Both the position numbers and the translations under genes were made by a program. This document shows positions 19,338 through 28,749 of a stretch of 64,000 bases of DNA, piece by piece. Numbering within the stretch: position 1 is the first letter of the stretch; each line of letters opens with the position of its first letter. Source of the DNA: Bacteroidia bacterium (lineage in GTDB: Bacteria; Bacteroidota; Bacteroidia; Chitinophagales; Chitinophagaceae). The stretch covers positions 610,806 through 674,805 of the forward strand of contig JAUICZ010000001.1 in assembly GCA_030429205.1 (NCBI GenBank), in the 5' to 3' direction. The notes under the pieces were generated by a model. That model saw nothing but the letters and a program-made list of their open reading frames with translations. It was not told where the DNA came from and searched no databases.

Positions 19338-22300
19338 TTACCTGATCAATATCACATCACCACGTTTCTCAATCTCATTATTCGCATCATCATCCTGACA
19401 AGCGTACTTGATGTAATAGTAATAAGTACCTACCGGCAAAGGTTGTCCGTTATATGTTCCATCCCATGCATCGTACTGATCATTTGCATTAAATATCACT
19501 TGTCCGTACCTGTTTACAATTCTAAAGGCAATGACTTTGTGGTGTCCGTTTGATATTATGCGGAACACATCATTATTACCATCGTTGTTCGGTGTAAATG
19601 CGTTTGGCATAAACAGCTGACAACAGATCTCTACAGATAAGTACATACTATCTGTACCTGTACAACCATACTCATCAGTTACCTGTAGTTTAACATAGCC
19701 CGAGCTATACATACTTGCAGCAACTTCAGCAGCCTTGTTTGTCAGGAAGTATCCTACAGGAGACCACTCATATTTATGCGGCCCAGTCAGCTTTTTAGCT
19801 TTAATGATAAATTCCGATTTCGTACATACCTTATCAGACATTCCCTGCTTCACTATTTGCGCATCAGGATCGTTTCGTACGTTGATTGTATCATATACAA
19901 TTGGTGATATACAACCTGAATCAGAAGTAGTAAATAATGATACGACTTTCTTACCCGAAGTTGCCCATTGTGCAACAAACTTATTACTGTCTACAGATAT
20001 AATATTCGTGTTGGTAGAGTCGAAGCCCCATGTGAATGTTTTCACATTATCCAGCTTCATGCTCACTTCTGTTGTTACTTCTTTTCCTGTACACACCTCG
20101 TCAATCATATCAAAACTCGCAGTTGGCAATGGCAGTACCTCTATTGTTCCTGTATCAGATGCTTTACAACCCTGGTCGTTTGCCTCTAACCATACTTTCT
20201 TAATTCCGGCAGTGTCCCACTTAATTTTAAACGGACCTGAAGAGTCTCCATCAATCACAGTACCGCCAGCCCAGTTCCATGTAAATATGCTGGTATCAGG
20301 CATGTTTCCACTTTGGCTTACCTCAATAGTGTCGTACAAACAGAAAGAATTATCGCTAAACGCTAAGAACACGGAAACCGTTGTATCTATTACTACAGTA
20401 GCTGTATCTCTGTCACTCTCACATCCGTTTATTGTTTGTGATACATACCATTGAGTTACACCAAGAGATGTAGTTGAAGGTGTTGGTGCGCTTGTTAAAG
20501 GCGTACCACCAGTTGCAACCGCATACCAATTCAAAGTGGCTCCGGTATCCGCTGTAGCTGTAAGCATAGACGAAGGACCATTCAAACAGAACTCAGCACT
20601 ATCTGCCATTGGTGGCGATGGTTTTGGTTTAATATATATCGCTACTGTATCTCGCTCACTTTCACAACCAAGTATTGTTTGTGATACATACCAGTAGAAC
20701 CATCCTGTATCTGCAGTTGATGGTGTTGGTGCACCTGTCAATGCAGTACCACCCACTGCTGTATCATACCACTTAAGATTTGAGCCTGTTGCAGTTAATG
20801 GTGTTGCTGTTGTTAGCTGACATATTGAGTCATCGTTACCTACGGGTTGTGTAGGCTGTGGGTTAACAGTAACCTTTATTGAGTCACGCTCACTTTCACA
20901 ACCATTTACTGTTTGTGATACATAGTAGGTTGTATCTCCCGGTGTCATTGATTGCGGTGTTGGCGCTGCAGTATCTCCCACACCTCCGGTTGCTGTTGGA
21001 TACCATAGTAAATTGGTTCCTCCTGCCGTCAACTGTGTTGCAGTATCATACTGGCAATAAGTAACGTCATTGGTTGTTGGCGGCGATGGTTTTGCAACTA
21101 CCTGCACAATAATTCTTGCACGTGGGCCTTCACAACCATTTACTGTTTGCGATACGTAAAATGTATCTGACATTGGTGTTGCCGTACTTATTGAAGGTGG
21201 TGTTGCGCTACCTGTACCACCGGTAGCTGCATTATACCATAAGATATTCTGGCCTGTTACAAATGTGCTTATTAAAGGTGTAGCCGGTCCTGCCTCACAA
21301 TACTGTACCGGAGATGTAACAGTAGGAGTATCCGGAGTAGCATTTACCACCACACTGATCGGAGTCCTGTCACTTTCACATCCCTCACTATTTGTTTGCG
21401 ATACAAAGAATAATGTTAAGCCCGGAGATGATGTATTTGGTGTTGGCGCACCGGACAAAGGAGAACCACCAACCAATACTGTATACCATTTTAAATTAGT
21501 ACCAGTTGCTGTTAGCGCAGAGGCTGTTGCACCCTGACAATATGTAACCGGAGTTGTTACTGTCGGGTTGGTTGCTTTTGGCTTAATAACCACTTTCACA
21601 GAATCTCTAGGCCCCTCACATCCATTCGCATTTGTTTGCGATACATAATACCAGAAAGTTCCTGCTGTTGTTGTTGACGGTGCAAACGGATTGGTAAACG
21701 CTGTACCACCCGTACTAACATCATACCATTTCAAGTTGGTACCTGTTGCCCCCAATGTTGCTGCCGTTACGTTTTGACAATAAACAACACTATCACTATC
21801 TGCTGCCGGTGCTATTGGCAATTCGTTTACTATCACTTTCATGCTGTCTGTAAACGATTGACAACCGTCGATCACTGCATAACAATAATAGTATCCGGAA
21901 TCTGACAATTGCATATTATTTCTTGACGGGTTCTGTGTTAATGTACTGAACCCGTTAGGGCCACTCCAGTTATATATTACTGTTGTTCCCGAAACAACTA
22001 TTGCTGTAAGGTCTAAAGTATCTCCCTCACAAACAGGGCTGTTGCTTGAAAGCGTTGGTGCATTTGGCGGGCCAACATATGCAGATAATACAAATTGCTG
22101 TGATGTACAGCCATTTTTTGTAATGGTATATCCGTAGAAACCTGTATTTGCACTCGTACCATTCGCTATGAACGTATCAGAAGATGATGATGTAAAACCA
22201 TTAGGGCCCACCCAACTATAAGTAGCATTTGTTTGTTCGCTACCATCTAAAAATAAAGTATCGCCATTACATACAGGAGAGTTGCTGGTAGCACTGGCGA

Positions 22301-23807
22301 TTGGTAGCGGCGTAACAGTAACTGTTACTGTATCTGTAAACGTGTTACAAACTACAGAGCTGTTTGATGTTACAATATATGACGTTGTTACTGAAGGAGT
22401 AGCAACGGGGTTTTTACAATTGGTACAGCTCAAAGAGTTTGTACCCGAACCTCCCGGTACTACTGACCATATATAACTACTACCACCCACAGCATTTAAG
22501 CCTACGCTTTCGCCTGCGCAAATGGTAGTATCTTTTAAAGCAACGGTTGATGGCCATACATATAATGGAACAGTAATGGCATATGTAATAGGTATACCTC
22601 CTGATGAACAACTAGAGTCTTTTACAGATACCACAAATACTCTTGTTCCTGTATCCGTAGCTCCGGGTGTCCATGTCATACAACCGCGGATAGTATCGTT
22701 AAGACCTCCTGAATAGTTTACTGTTGAACCAGGAGCTGCAGAACTATGGTTATCTGAGGCAACCAGCTTAGCAGCAGTATCTGTTGATATAATATCATAA
22801 CAGAAAGAAAACTGTTTGTTGGCACAACCAAAAACAGTACCGCCAGAATAGGTAGCGGCACCCGATACACTAGTAGGATCGTTGGTAATTGTAGGTTTTG
22901 TGCTGCCGGTGCCCGGACAGGTTATTACCTGAACTTGTATATCACGCATAACAGAACCAATAAATGTTCCGTTTCTATATTCGTTTGCACGTACGGTAAT
23001 TGTGTGCGAACCCTGCAAACTGGCAGTAAAGCTCAGCTCACCTGATGTTGGGCTAACAGTAAATGTATTATTAGTTTGGAATGGATTTGATGGTATTGAT
23101 ATAGCCGGTGATGCGGAAACAAATGTACAGTTTGTCGGACTCGCTCCACAATTTGATGTACCTCCCGATCTTGTCAGTGGGTTAATTACTTCGAAAGCCA
23201 CGGAGTCGTTGTTGGGATCAATACCTCCATTATTATATTGGTAGTTTTGGTTGATACAAACATATGGTACCGGTTTTACTGTAAAATCCGGAGATGAGTT
23301 TCCGGGAGCATCAACACTATTTAATATTGTCTCTACATAAAAGTTGGGAGTACCATTAATATTTGCAGAAGAGTTTCGTACAGGCACAACTACAGAGAAA
23401 CGCCAGCTGCTACAAGCAGCGGGTAAGGTAAAATCTGCAGAGTACCACCACTCTCTGTAACCAGGAATATTAGACGCAGCGCTATCACATTTATTTTTCT
23501 GGTTGGCACAACCTGTTGCTACCTGCTGACCGTTTGTTCCACCACCCGGTATAGTGGTCATTTTAAACATGTTTCTAAATGTGCTTGAGCTAAGGCATTG
23601 GTTGTTTGCACACAATACAACATTAAAAGGCTCAGGCGAGCCGGAACAGTCTCTGTAAAATTTAAAGTAAAAACGATAGGTAGAATCACTTATCCATTCG
23701 TAAACCAACTCACCACCTGCAGCGTGGCTGGCTTTTGTGTCAAATGATACAGCAGACAATATCAACGTTAACAGGCAACAAGCAACTAGTGTATACTTTT
23801 TCAGCAC
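19338..23807 (-). CDS. Large T9SS type B surface protein with Ig-like repeats
   Basis: The 1489-aa exported protein has a signal peptide ending near FDTKA, then the SHAAGGELVYEWISDSTYRFYFKFYRDC N-terminal region common in gliding-associated Bacteroidota proteins. One four-Cys module like those of the giant adhesin follows (LSCTNCKNPVATP). About six Ig-like repeats of 78-85 aa come next (about residues 663-1140: xLKWYxxATGG, APTPST, YYVSQTxNGCESxRD), then PKD-like segments. It ends with a type B sorting domain (LFMPNAFTPNNDGNNDVF, FRIVNRYGQVIF, WDGTYNGQPLPVGTYYYYI, ending GDVILIR). It is predicted to be displayed by T9SS. The start is GTG 23807, as no ATG precedes the signal peptide. No SprF-like gene is adjacent. 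Confidence 0.88.
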   Translation of the reverse strand: MLKKYTLVACCLLTLILSAVSFDTKASHAAGGELVYEWISDSTYRFYFKFYRDCSGSPEPFNVVLCANNQCLSSSTFRNMFKMTTIPGGGTNGQQVATGCANQKNKCDSAASNIPGYREWWYSADFTLPAACSSWRFSVVVPVRNSSANINGTPNFYVETILNSVDAPGNSSPDFTVKPVPYVCINQNYQYNNGGIDPNNDSVAFEVINPLTRSGGTSNCGASPTNCTFVSASPAISIPSNPFQTNNTFTVSPTSGELSFTASLQGSHTITVRANEYRNGTFIGSVMRDIQVQVITCPGTGSTKPTITNDPTSVSGAATYSGGTVFGCANKQFSFCYDIISTDTAAKLVASDNHSSAAPGSTVNYSGGLNDTIRGCMTWTPGATDTGTRVFVVSVKDSSCSSGGIPITYAITVPLYVWPSTVALKDTTICAGESVGLNAVGGSSYIWSVVPGGSGTNSLSCTNCKNPVATPSVTTSYIVTSNSSVVCNTFTDTVTVTVTPLPIASATSNSPVCNGDTLFLDGSEQTNATYSWVGPNGFTSSSSDTFIANGTSANTGFYGYTITKNGCTSQQFVLSAYVGPPNAPTLSSNSPVCEGDTLDLTAIVVSGTTVIYNWSGPNGFSTLTQNPSRNNMQLSDSGYYYCYAVIDGCQSFTDSMKVIVNELPIAPAADSDSVVYCQNVTAATLGATGTNLKWYDVSTGGTAFTNPFAPSTTTAGTFWYYVSQTNANGCEGPRDSVKVVIKPKATNPTVTTPVTYCQGATASALTATGTNLKWYTVLVGGSPLSGAPTPNTSSPGLTLFFVSQTNSEGCESDRTPISVVVNATPDTPTVTSPVQYCEAGPATPLISTFVTGQNILWYNAATGGTGSATPPSISTATPMSDTFYVSQTVNGCEGPRARIIVQVVAKPSPPTTNDVTYCQYDTATQLTAGGTNLLWYPTATGGVGDTAAPTPQSMTPGDTTYYVSQTVNGCESERDSIKVTVNPQPTQPVGNDDSICQLTTATPLTATGSNLKWYDTAVGGTALTGAPTPSTADTGWFYWYVSQTILGCESERDTVAIYIKPKPSPPMADSAEFCLNGPSSMLTATADTGATLNWYAVATGGTPLTSAPTPSTTSLGVTQWYVSQTINGCESDRDTATVVIDTTVSVFLAFSDNSFCLYDTIEVSQSGNMPDTSIFTWNWAGGTVIDGDSSGPFKIKWDTAGIKKVWLEANDQGCKASDTGTIEVLPLPTASFDMIDEVCTGKEVTTEVSMKLDNVKTFTWGFDSTNTNIISVDSNKFVAQWATSGKKVVSLFTTSDSGCISPIVYDTINVRNDPDAQIVKQGMSDKVCTKSEFIIKAKKLTGPHKYEWSPVGYFLTNKAAEVAASMYSSGYVKLQVTDEYGCTGTDSMYLSVEICCQLFMPNAFTPNNDGNNDVFRIISNGHHKVIAFRIVNRYGQVIFNANDQYDAWDGTYNGQPLPVGTYYYYIKYACQDDDANNEIEKRGDVILIR
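20390..21820 (-). repeat. Six tandem Ig-like coding repeats
   Basis: In-frame repeats of roughly 240 bp inside the 1489-aa surface protein, each encoding a module with a YCQ start, LKWYxxATGG, a proline/serine-rich APTPST linker and YYVSQTxNGCE. Boundaries are approximate. Confidence 0.75.
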
Positions 23808-23809
23808 GG

Positions 23810-23817
23810 CAAAAATA
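23810..23817 (-). promoter_or_regulatory. Candidate -7 element abutting the GTG start of the surface-protein gene
   Basis: Minus-strand TATTTTTG fits TAnnTTTG and lies 2 nt before the GTG at 23807. If used, transcription would begin at or just after the start codon, so either the message is leaderless or the match is accidental. Confidence 0.25.
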
Positions 23818-23959
23818 TTTTAATACAATATTAACAAGAGTAGTCCATAAAAATAGGAAATATGAGGCAAACAACGAATATCTATATGACTCTACTTCTG
23901 TTTGTTTTCTCTTTACTGAAACGAACCCACCAACAAAAACGTTGGGATACGAGCATAAA

Positions 23960-23984
23960 AAAAGCTCCTTGTTAAGGAGCTTTT
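23960..23984 (-). terminator. Rho-independent terminator of typA
   Basis: AAAAGCTCCTT and AAGGAGCTTTT form an 11-bp stem with a 3-nt loop, with a run of seven T on the minus strand. It lies 10 nt past the typA stop. Confidence 0.92.
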
Positions 23985-23993
23985 AACCGTCGG

Positions 23994-25811
23994 TTAATTT
24001 TCTGTTTCTGCTTTCAGCATTTTCTCGTATTTCTTTCTGTCTTCTTCATTCAGCAGAATTTTACGCAACCTGATGTTTTCCGGAGTAACTTCTATACACT
24101 CATCTTGCTGAATGTATTCCATACACTCTTCCAGGCTCATTTCTATCTTCGGTGCAATTCTATTAGCATCATCACTTCCGCTGGCCCTGTGGTTGGTTAA
24201 CTTTTTAGCTTCTATCACGTTCACATTCAAATCGCCTGGTTTAATATTCTCTGCAACGATCATACCACCGTACACTTCCTCTCCCGGATCGATAAAGAAG
24301 TTTCCTCTGTCCTGAAGCTTGTCTATTGAATATGGTGTAGATGTACCGGTAAACTTAGAGATCAATACACCATTGTTACGCCCTTGTATCGGCCCTTTCC
24401 AAGGTTTGTATTCGTTAAACCTGTGTGCCATTACTGCTTCACCGGCTGTGTTGGTCAACATTTGAGAACGTAAGCCGATCATACCACGAGATGGGATCTC
24501 AAACTCAACATGCTGCATCTCTCCTTTTGTCTCCATCACCAACATCTCACCTTTGCGCTGTGTAACTAAGTCGATTACTTTACCACTATATTCAGCAGGA
24601 ACGTCTACAACCAAAGTTTCATATGGTTCACACTTTACACCATCTATTTCTTTTATTATAACCTGAGGCTGACCTACTGTTAGCTCATAACCCTCACGAC
24701 GCATTGTTTCTACCAATACACTCAAGTGCATAATACCGCGTCCGTAGACTAAGAACTTATCTGCATCTTCAGTATCTACTACTTTAAGTGCCAGGTTTTT
24801 CTCTAACTCTTTAGTTAGCCTGTCTCTGATATGGCGGCTGGTAACAAACTTACCTTCTTTACCAAAAAATGGAGAGTTGTTAATGCTGAACTGCATGTTC
24901 ATCGTCGGCTCATCAATAGCAATAACTTCCAATGCTTCCGGATTTTCTGGATCTGCTATTGTTTCTCCAATCTGGAAATCCTCAATACCAACTACAGCAC
25001 AAAGGTCTCCAGAGTGTACTTCTGTAACACGCTTCTTACCCATCCCTTCAAAAACATAAAGCTCTTTTATTTTATGCTTTGCAATAGAACCATCAATTTT
25101 ACACAGCGACACCTGCTTACCTTCTTGTAAAGTACCTCTGGTTACTTTACCCACTGCAATACGTCCTAAGAAGCTAGAGTAGTCTAACGATGTGATCTGC
25201 ATTTGCAATGTACCTTCTTCTACCTTAGGCTCAGGCACTTTCTCTAATATGACATCAAGCAACGCTGTAATATCTTCTGTCGGTTCTAAACTTGTATTGA
25301 ACCAACCTTGTTTTGAAGACCCGTACAACGTAGGGAAATCCAATTGCTCTTCTGTAGCATCCAGCTGGAAGAATAATTCAAAAACGTCATCGTGTACTTC
25401 TTCAGGACGACAGTTTGGTTTATCTACTTTGTTGATCACAACAATCGGGTGCAGGTTTAGCTGCAATGCTTTTTGTAATACAAACCTTGTTTGTGGCATC
25501 GGCCCTTCAAAAGCATCTACCAACAACAATACACCATCAGCCATTTTCAATACACGCTCTACCTCACCTCCAAAATCGGCGTGACCCGGTGTATCAATAA
25601 CATTGATTTTAATGTCGTTGTAAATAACAGAAGCGTTCTTACTAAAAATGGTAATACCACGCTCGCGCTCCAAGTCATTATTATCCATGATCAGCTCACC
25701 CGTCTCCTCGTTATCACGAAAAGTTTTTGTCGCGTGCAAGATCTTATCTACCAATGTCGTCTTACCATGGTCAACGTGTGCGATGATGGCAATATTGCGA
25801 ATATTTTTCAA
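23994..25811 (-). CDS. typA: Ribosome-associated GTPase TypA/BipA
   Basis: The 605-aa translational GTPase is of normal length. G motifs are AHVDHGKTTLVD (G1), RERGITI (G2), DTPGHADFGGEV (G3) and NKVDKP (G4). The EF-G-like domains and the TypA-specific C-terminal region (KFTGTSTPYSIDKLQDRG, SDDANRIAPK) follow. TypA binds the ribosome and is needed for 50S assembly and growth at low temperature or under stress in several bacteria. The start is TTG 25811; upstream in-frame codons reach a stop without an ATG. The leader holds two overlapping inverted repeats (25821-25860) that may form alternative hairpins. Confidence 0.95.
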   Translation of the reverse strand: MKNIRNIAIIAHVDHGKTTLVDKILHATKTFRDNEETGELIMDNNDLERERGITIFSKNASVIYNDIKINVIDTPGHADFGGEVERVLKMADGVLLLVDAFEGPMPQTRFVLQKALQLNLHPIVVINKVDKPNCRPEEVHDDVFELFFQLDATEEQLDFPTLYGSSKQGWFNTSLEPTEDITALLDVILEKVPEPKVEEGTLQMQITSLDYSSFLGRIAVGKVTRGTLQEGKQVSLCKIDGSIAKHKIKELYVFEGMGKKRVTEVHSGDLCAVVGIEDFQIGETIADPENPEALEVIAIDEPTMNMQFSINNSPFFGKEGKFVTSRHIRDRLTKELEKNLALKVVDTEDADKFLVYGRGIMHLSVLVETMRREGYELTVGQPQVIIKEIDGVKCEPYETLVVDVPAEYSGKVIDLVTQRKGEMLVMETKGEMQHVEFEIPSRGMIGLRSQMLTNTAGEAVMAHRFNEYKPWKGPIQGRNNGVLISKFTGTSTPYSIDKLQDRGNFFIDPGEEVYGGMIVAENIKPGDLNVNVIEAKKLTNHRASGSDDANRIAPKIEMSLEECMEYIQQDECIEVTPENIRLRKILLNEEDRKKYEKMLKAETEN

Positions 25812-25820
25812 ATCAACTAT

Positions 25821-25860
25821 AGTTTTAGTTGTAAAACTAACTTGTTAGTATTAGTTTTAC
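25821..25860 (-). promoter_or_regulatory. Alternative hairpins in the typA 5' leader
   Basis: GTAAAACTAA (25831-25840) and TTAGTTTTAC (25851-25860) are a perfect 10-bp inverted repeat with a 10-nt spacer. AGTTTTA (25821-25827) and TAAAACT (25832-25838) form a second, 7-bp stem with a 4-nt loop. In the mRNA the two stems compete for the same segment. The second ends 9 nt before the TTG start codon, so folding could affect initiation. A regulatory role is inference. Confidence 0.45.
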
Positions 25861-25877
25861 TTTTAATAAAATTCGCG

Positions 25878-25885
25878 CAAAGGTA
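25878..25885 (-). promoter_or_regulatory. Candidate -7 element for typA
   Basis: Minus-strand TACCTTTG fits TAnnTTTG and predicts a leader of about 60 nt containing the competing hairpins. A TTTG lies 15 nt further upstream, slightly closer than usual for a -33 element. Confidence 0.5.
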
Positions 25886-25936
25886 GGCAAATAAAGCTAC
25901 CAAACGAGTATTCACAGTTTTTAATATTATTAATTT

Positions 25937-26374
25937 ATGAGGCAGTACATATTTCTCTTATCTATTTTGTTTGCCACAGCATGCTCTAGTACAGAAAAAA
26001 GCGAAGAACAAAACACTGTAGCTAAACCAGAAAACCAAAAGCATACCATAAAAGAAGGAGAGTATGAGCTGAAACAATACTACTTTGTCATGCTTACCAA
26101 AGGCAACAAAAGAACAGAAGATATGGATACCGCATACCTCAACGATCTGCAAACAAAGCACCTGGCCAATATTGACAGCCTGGCTGCTGAAGGAAAAATC
26201 CTAGTAGCCGGTCCATTTGGGGATGACGGCTTCTGGAGAGGGATATTTATTTTCGATTGCCCTACACAACAAGAAGTAGAGCAACTTTTAGATACAGACC
26301 CTATGATATCTGCCGGCTGGCTGGGCTATGAGGTACACCCCTGGTGGACTGCTAAGAATGACGTATTCAAATAA
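25937..26374 (+). CDS. YciI-like domain lipoprotein
   Basis: The 145-aa protein has a lipoprotein signal (SILFATAC, lipobox Cys16) and a charged linker. A YCII-related domain follows: YYFVMLTKGNKR, LQTKHLANIDSLAAEGKILVAGPFGDDGFWRGIFIFDCPTQQEVEQLLDTDPMISAGWLGYEVHPWW. YciI domains are small ferredoxin-like dimers of uncertain activity. An anchored, exported version is a variation on the usual cytosolic form. The stop codon directly abuts the stop of the convergent glycosyltransferase gene. Function unknown. Confidence 0.8.
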   Translation: MRQYIFLLSILFATACSSTEKSEEQNTVAKPENQKHTIKEGEYELKQYYFVMLTKGNKRTEDMDTAYLNDLQTKHLANIDSLAAEGKILVAGPFGDDGFWRGIFIFDCPTQQEVEQLLDTDPMISAGWLGYEVHPWWTAKNDVFK

Positions 26375-27814
26375 TTACTTTATTCCCTCTTTAAACTTGT
26401 AGATAAAAATTTCTTCGTCAGATCTTATTGGAGGTTCCGGAGATCGATACAATAACTCCAAATATGCAGATGCATCTTCGCTTACAGGGTTATTGAATAA
26501 AAAGACAACCCCGTCTAGCCTATCTTTAAAATTATCATAGGCTCTGTCAATAGAATAGTCTACGGGGTATGACCAGTTATTATTTATAAAACAACTATCG
26601 TAAATGTAATAGGTACCATATCGGTTACATTCTCCATAAAATATTTTCTTACGGTCACTCCAGTATGGTAGCACTGCACTAGATACCCAGGCGTTGTGCC
26701 CAACTATGATGTTATTTTTCAACCCTTGTTGTTCTATAAATTCTGCCGCGCCCTTAGTTCCTGAATATGGTCTTGTCAAATCTTCTTTGTAGCTCATCAA
26801 GGCGGGCTTCAACTGTAGTATAAGAATTGCAGCTATCAGTAAATATGTATAGGGTATATTTTTAAAAGACTTTTGGGGCTTGCCACCTGTTTGGCTGATA
26901 AACACCGATACAAGCAACACAAAAAAGACTGTACCAAAATGTCTGAGCTCCGCAGTGTAATATTTAAATCCTAAAATGTACAAGGTGCTGACCAGTCCGA
27001 CTACAGCAATAAAAAGAGCCTTAGGGCTTTTGTATAATAATACCAGTGCAGCAATCAGCAACACTATACCAAGAATATGAGTTTGAGAGATCGTCAAACC
27101 TCCATCAATGACACCTATTAACCTGCCAAAACTGTCGTCAATTTCTTTTGCAAACTCGTCAGACATTTTTGCAAAGAACAAATAAGGTAATAAGTACAGG
27201 CCGCCTACAGACATCAATACAGATGCACCAAGATGCTTTTTACTATTTAGCATCGACTGTTCCTTCAGCTCATATAAATACAATAATACCAGTGCACCAC
27301 AGAAAGTAAACATCAGCACATGTGTGTTGAATAATGCAACAATGCATAATGCATACAGCCAAGGTTGCTCCAACCTTTTAGGGTATAACACCATTATTGC
27401 CATTGTGAAAAATGCGATAAGGCAATAGCTCCTGGCAAAGAACAAATACTCGTACAAAAAGAAATAACTAAAGGGCAGTAAAAGCTTTAACAGCAATGGA
27501 AGCTTTGTTTTAAATAATAGCAAATATACACTTGAACACATTACTATTGCTGTCAACAAGTTTTGGCTACCATATGCCAAACCCGCTTTCGAAAGTGGCA
27601 TTATTAGTAAATACCATAAAGGCGGGTGGCCTTCTGTTCTTAATATCTTTAATAGATCTATTAAGCTTAAATCACGCACTAGCAGCCAGGCTTGTGCTTC
27701 ATCTCTCCATTGCTCATGAATAAATATGGCGTAAACAGCCAAAAGACAGTAAGCGATAAATGCAATATTTAAATACAGGTTTTGTTTGGTGTCCGCTTGG
27801 GGCTGCTTATTCAT
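26375..27814 (-). CDS. GT-C-fold membrane glycosyltransferase-like protein
   Basis: A 479-aa polytopic membrane protein with about ten hydrophobic segments. The first extracytoplasmic loop carries HEQWRDEAQAWLLVRD and then EGHPPLWYLL, which resembles the acidic (DE) catalytic loop of GT-C polyprenyl-phosphate-sugar glycosyltransferases of the ArnT/PMT_2 type. The C-terminal 130 residues form a soluble domain. It would transfer a sugar from a lipid carrier on the periplasmic side; donor and acceptor are unknown. It lies 38 nt downstream of apaG and is probably the last gene of the mnmG-recX-apaG run. Confidence 0.7.
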   Translation of the reverse strand: MNKQPQADTKQNLYLNIAFIAYCLLAVYAIFIHEQWRDEAQAWLLVRDLSLIDLLKILRTEGHPPLWYLLIMPLSKAGLAYGSQNLLTAIVMCSSVYLLLFKTKLPLLLKLLLPFSYFFLYEYLFFARSYCLIAFFTMAIMVLYPKRLEQPWLYALCIVALFNTHVLMFTFCGALVLLYLYELKEQSMLNSKKHLGASVLMSVGGLYLLPYLFFAKMSDEFAKEIDDSFGRLIGVIDGGLTISQTHILGIVLLIAALVLLYKSPKALFIAVVGLVSTLYILGFKYYTAELRHFGTVFFVLLVSVFISQTGGKPQKSFKNIPYTYLLIAAILILQLKPALMSYKEDLTRPYSGTKGAAEFIEQQGLKNNIIVGHNAWVSSAVLPYWSDRKKIFYGECNRYGTYYIYDSCFINNNWSYPVDYSIDRAYDNFKDRLDGVVFLFNNPVSEDASAYLELLYRSPEPPIRSDEEIFIYKFKEGIK

Positions 27815-27852
27815 CGTGCTTTTAGAATTAGAAAAGGCGATAACTCTTTTGC

Positions 27853-28245
27853 TTAGTTTGCTTTAAATGGAGCAATAAGCTGGAACTCTGGAATGTGAAC
27901 TGTAAACCTAGACTTATTGAATAGGTTTTCCATTTCATATGTTCCGTACATTTTACCAACATCGCCACGCAGGTTTGCAGCAGAAATGTATTGATAAGAT
28001 TCTCCTGGCTCTAGTATTGGTTGTTCTCCAACTACTCCTTCTCCCTCAACTTCTCTTACTTGTGTTCCGTAATAAGCATCAGATATATACCAATGTCTGC
28101 TCATTAACTGCACCGGATTAGCGCTAAGATTCTCTATAGTTATACGGTAAGCGTATAAGTATTCTGAATTAATTGGATTGGATTGATCTGGCTGGTAAAA
28201 GGTTTCTACCGTTATACTGACGCCTTCTGTAACTTGTTGTACCAT
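27853..28245 (-). CDS. apaG: ApaG domain protein
   Basis: The 130-aa protein is of family-typical length and is nearly all ApaG fold: VSITVETFYQPDQSNPINSEYLYAYRITIENLS, VQLMSRHWYISDAYYG, EGVVGEQPILEPGESYQYISAANL, GKMYGTYEM. The family has an immunoglobulin-like fold and is annotated as Co2+/Mg2+ efflux-associated (CorD) in enterobacteria; the molecular role is not settled. The ATG at 28245 directly precedes the conserved region. It lies between recX and a GT-C gene, all leftward. Confidence 0.92.
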   Translation of the reverse strand: MVQQVTEGVSITVETFYQPDQSNPINSEYLYAYRITIENLSANPVQLMSRHWYISDAYYGTQVREVEGEGVVGEQPILEPGESYQYISAANLRGDVGKMYGTYEMENLFNKSRFTVHIPEFQLIAPFKAN

Positions 28246-28298
28246 TCCTCTAATGGTTTATGTAAATATAGGGTATTCTAATTTGTTTCGGTGTCAGT

Positions 28299-28748
28299 TT
28301 AATTAAATAATTCTTTAATTGTTTCGTATATGAGGTTGCTCTCATATCCTTTTTGGTAGAGGTATCTGTATACCTTTTGTTTTTTGGTATAATGGTTCTT
28401 TTCTGTTCTTAGCTCATTTTTCTTTTTCTCAGCAAGATATCTGGCAGCAGCCCAATAGTCATCCTCATCTATTTCGGTCAGCGCTTTTTTTATGCAATAA
28501 TCTGATACTTGCTGAAACTTTAGCTGTTGTACAATTTTATTCCTGCCCCACTGTTTCATCCTAAACTTACCGCCTGCATAAGCACTAGCATACCTTTCCT
28601 CATTCAATAGATCTGCCTGAATGAGTTCCATTATATTTTCTTCAACCTCATCAGTATTACAGCCCAGCTCATACAGTTTATTGCGCACCTCTTTGTGAGA
28701 GCGCTCTTGATAACGGCAATAATATTCTATAGCTGACTTAATTTCCAA
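28299..28748 (-). CDS. recX: Regulatory protein RecX
   Basis: The 149-aa protein has the helical RecX repeat pattern: YCRYQERSHKEVRNKLYELG, a central LIQADLLNEERYASAYAGGKFRMKQWGRNKIVQQL block, and a C-terminal repeat ending KVYRYLYQKGYESNLIYETIKELF. RecX modulates RecA filament activity. It follows mnmG with a single base between stop and start, so it is almost certainly cotranscribed. RecA is not in the window. Confidence 0.9.
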   Translation of the reverse strand: MEIKSAIEYYCRYQERSHKEVRNKLYELGCNTDEVEENIMELIQADLLNEERYASAYAGGKFRMKQWGRNKIVQQLKFQQVSDYCIKKALTEIDEDDYWAAARYLAEKKKNELRTEKNHYTKKQKVYRYLYQKGYESNLIYETIKELFN

Positions 28749-28749
28749 A

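Noticed and set aside
21110-21125. Another CACGTG in the second large surface gene as a parS site
   Set aside because: Only the hexamer matches; the flanking arms do not form the GTTYC/GRAAC palindrome.
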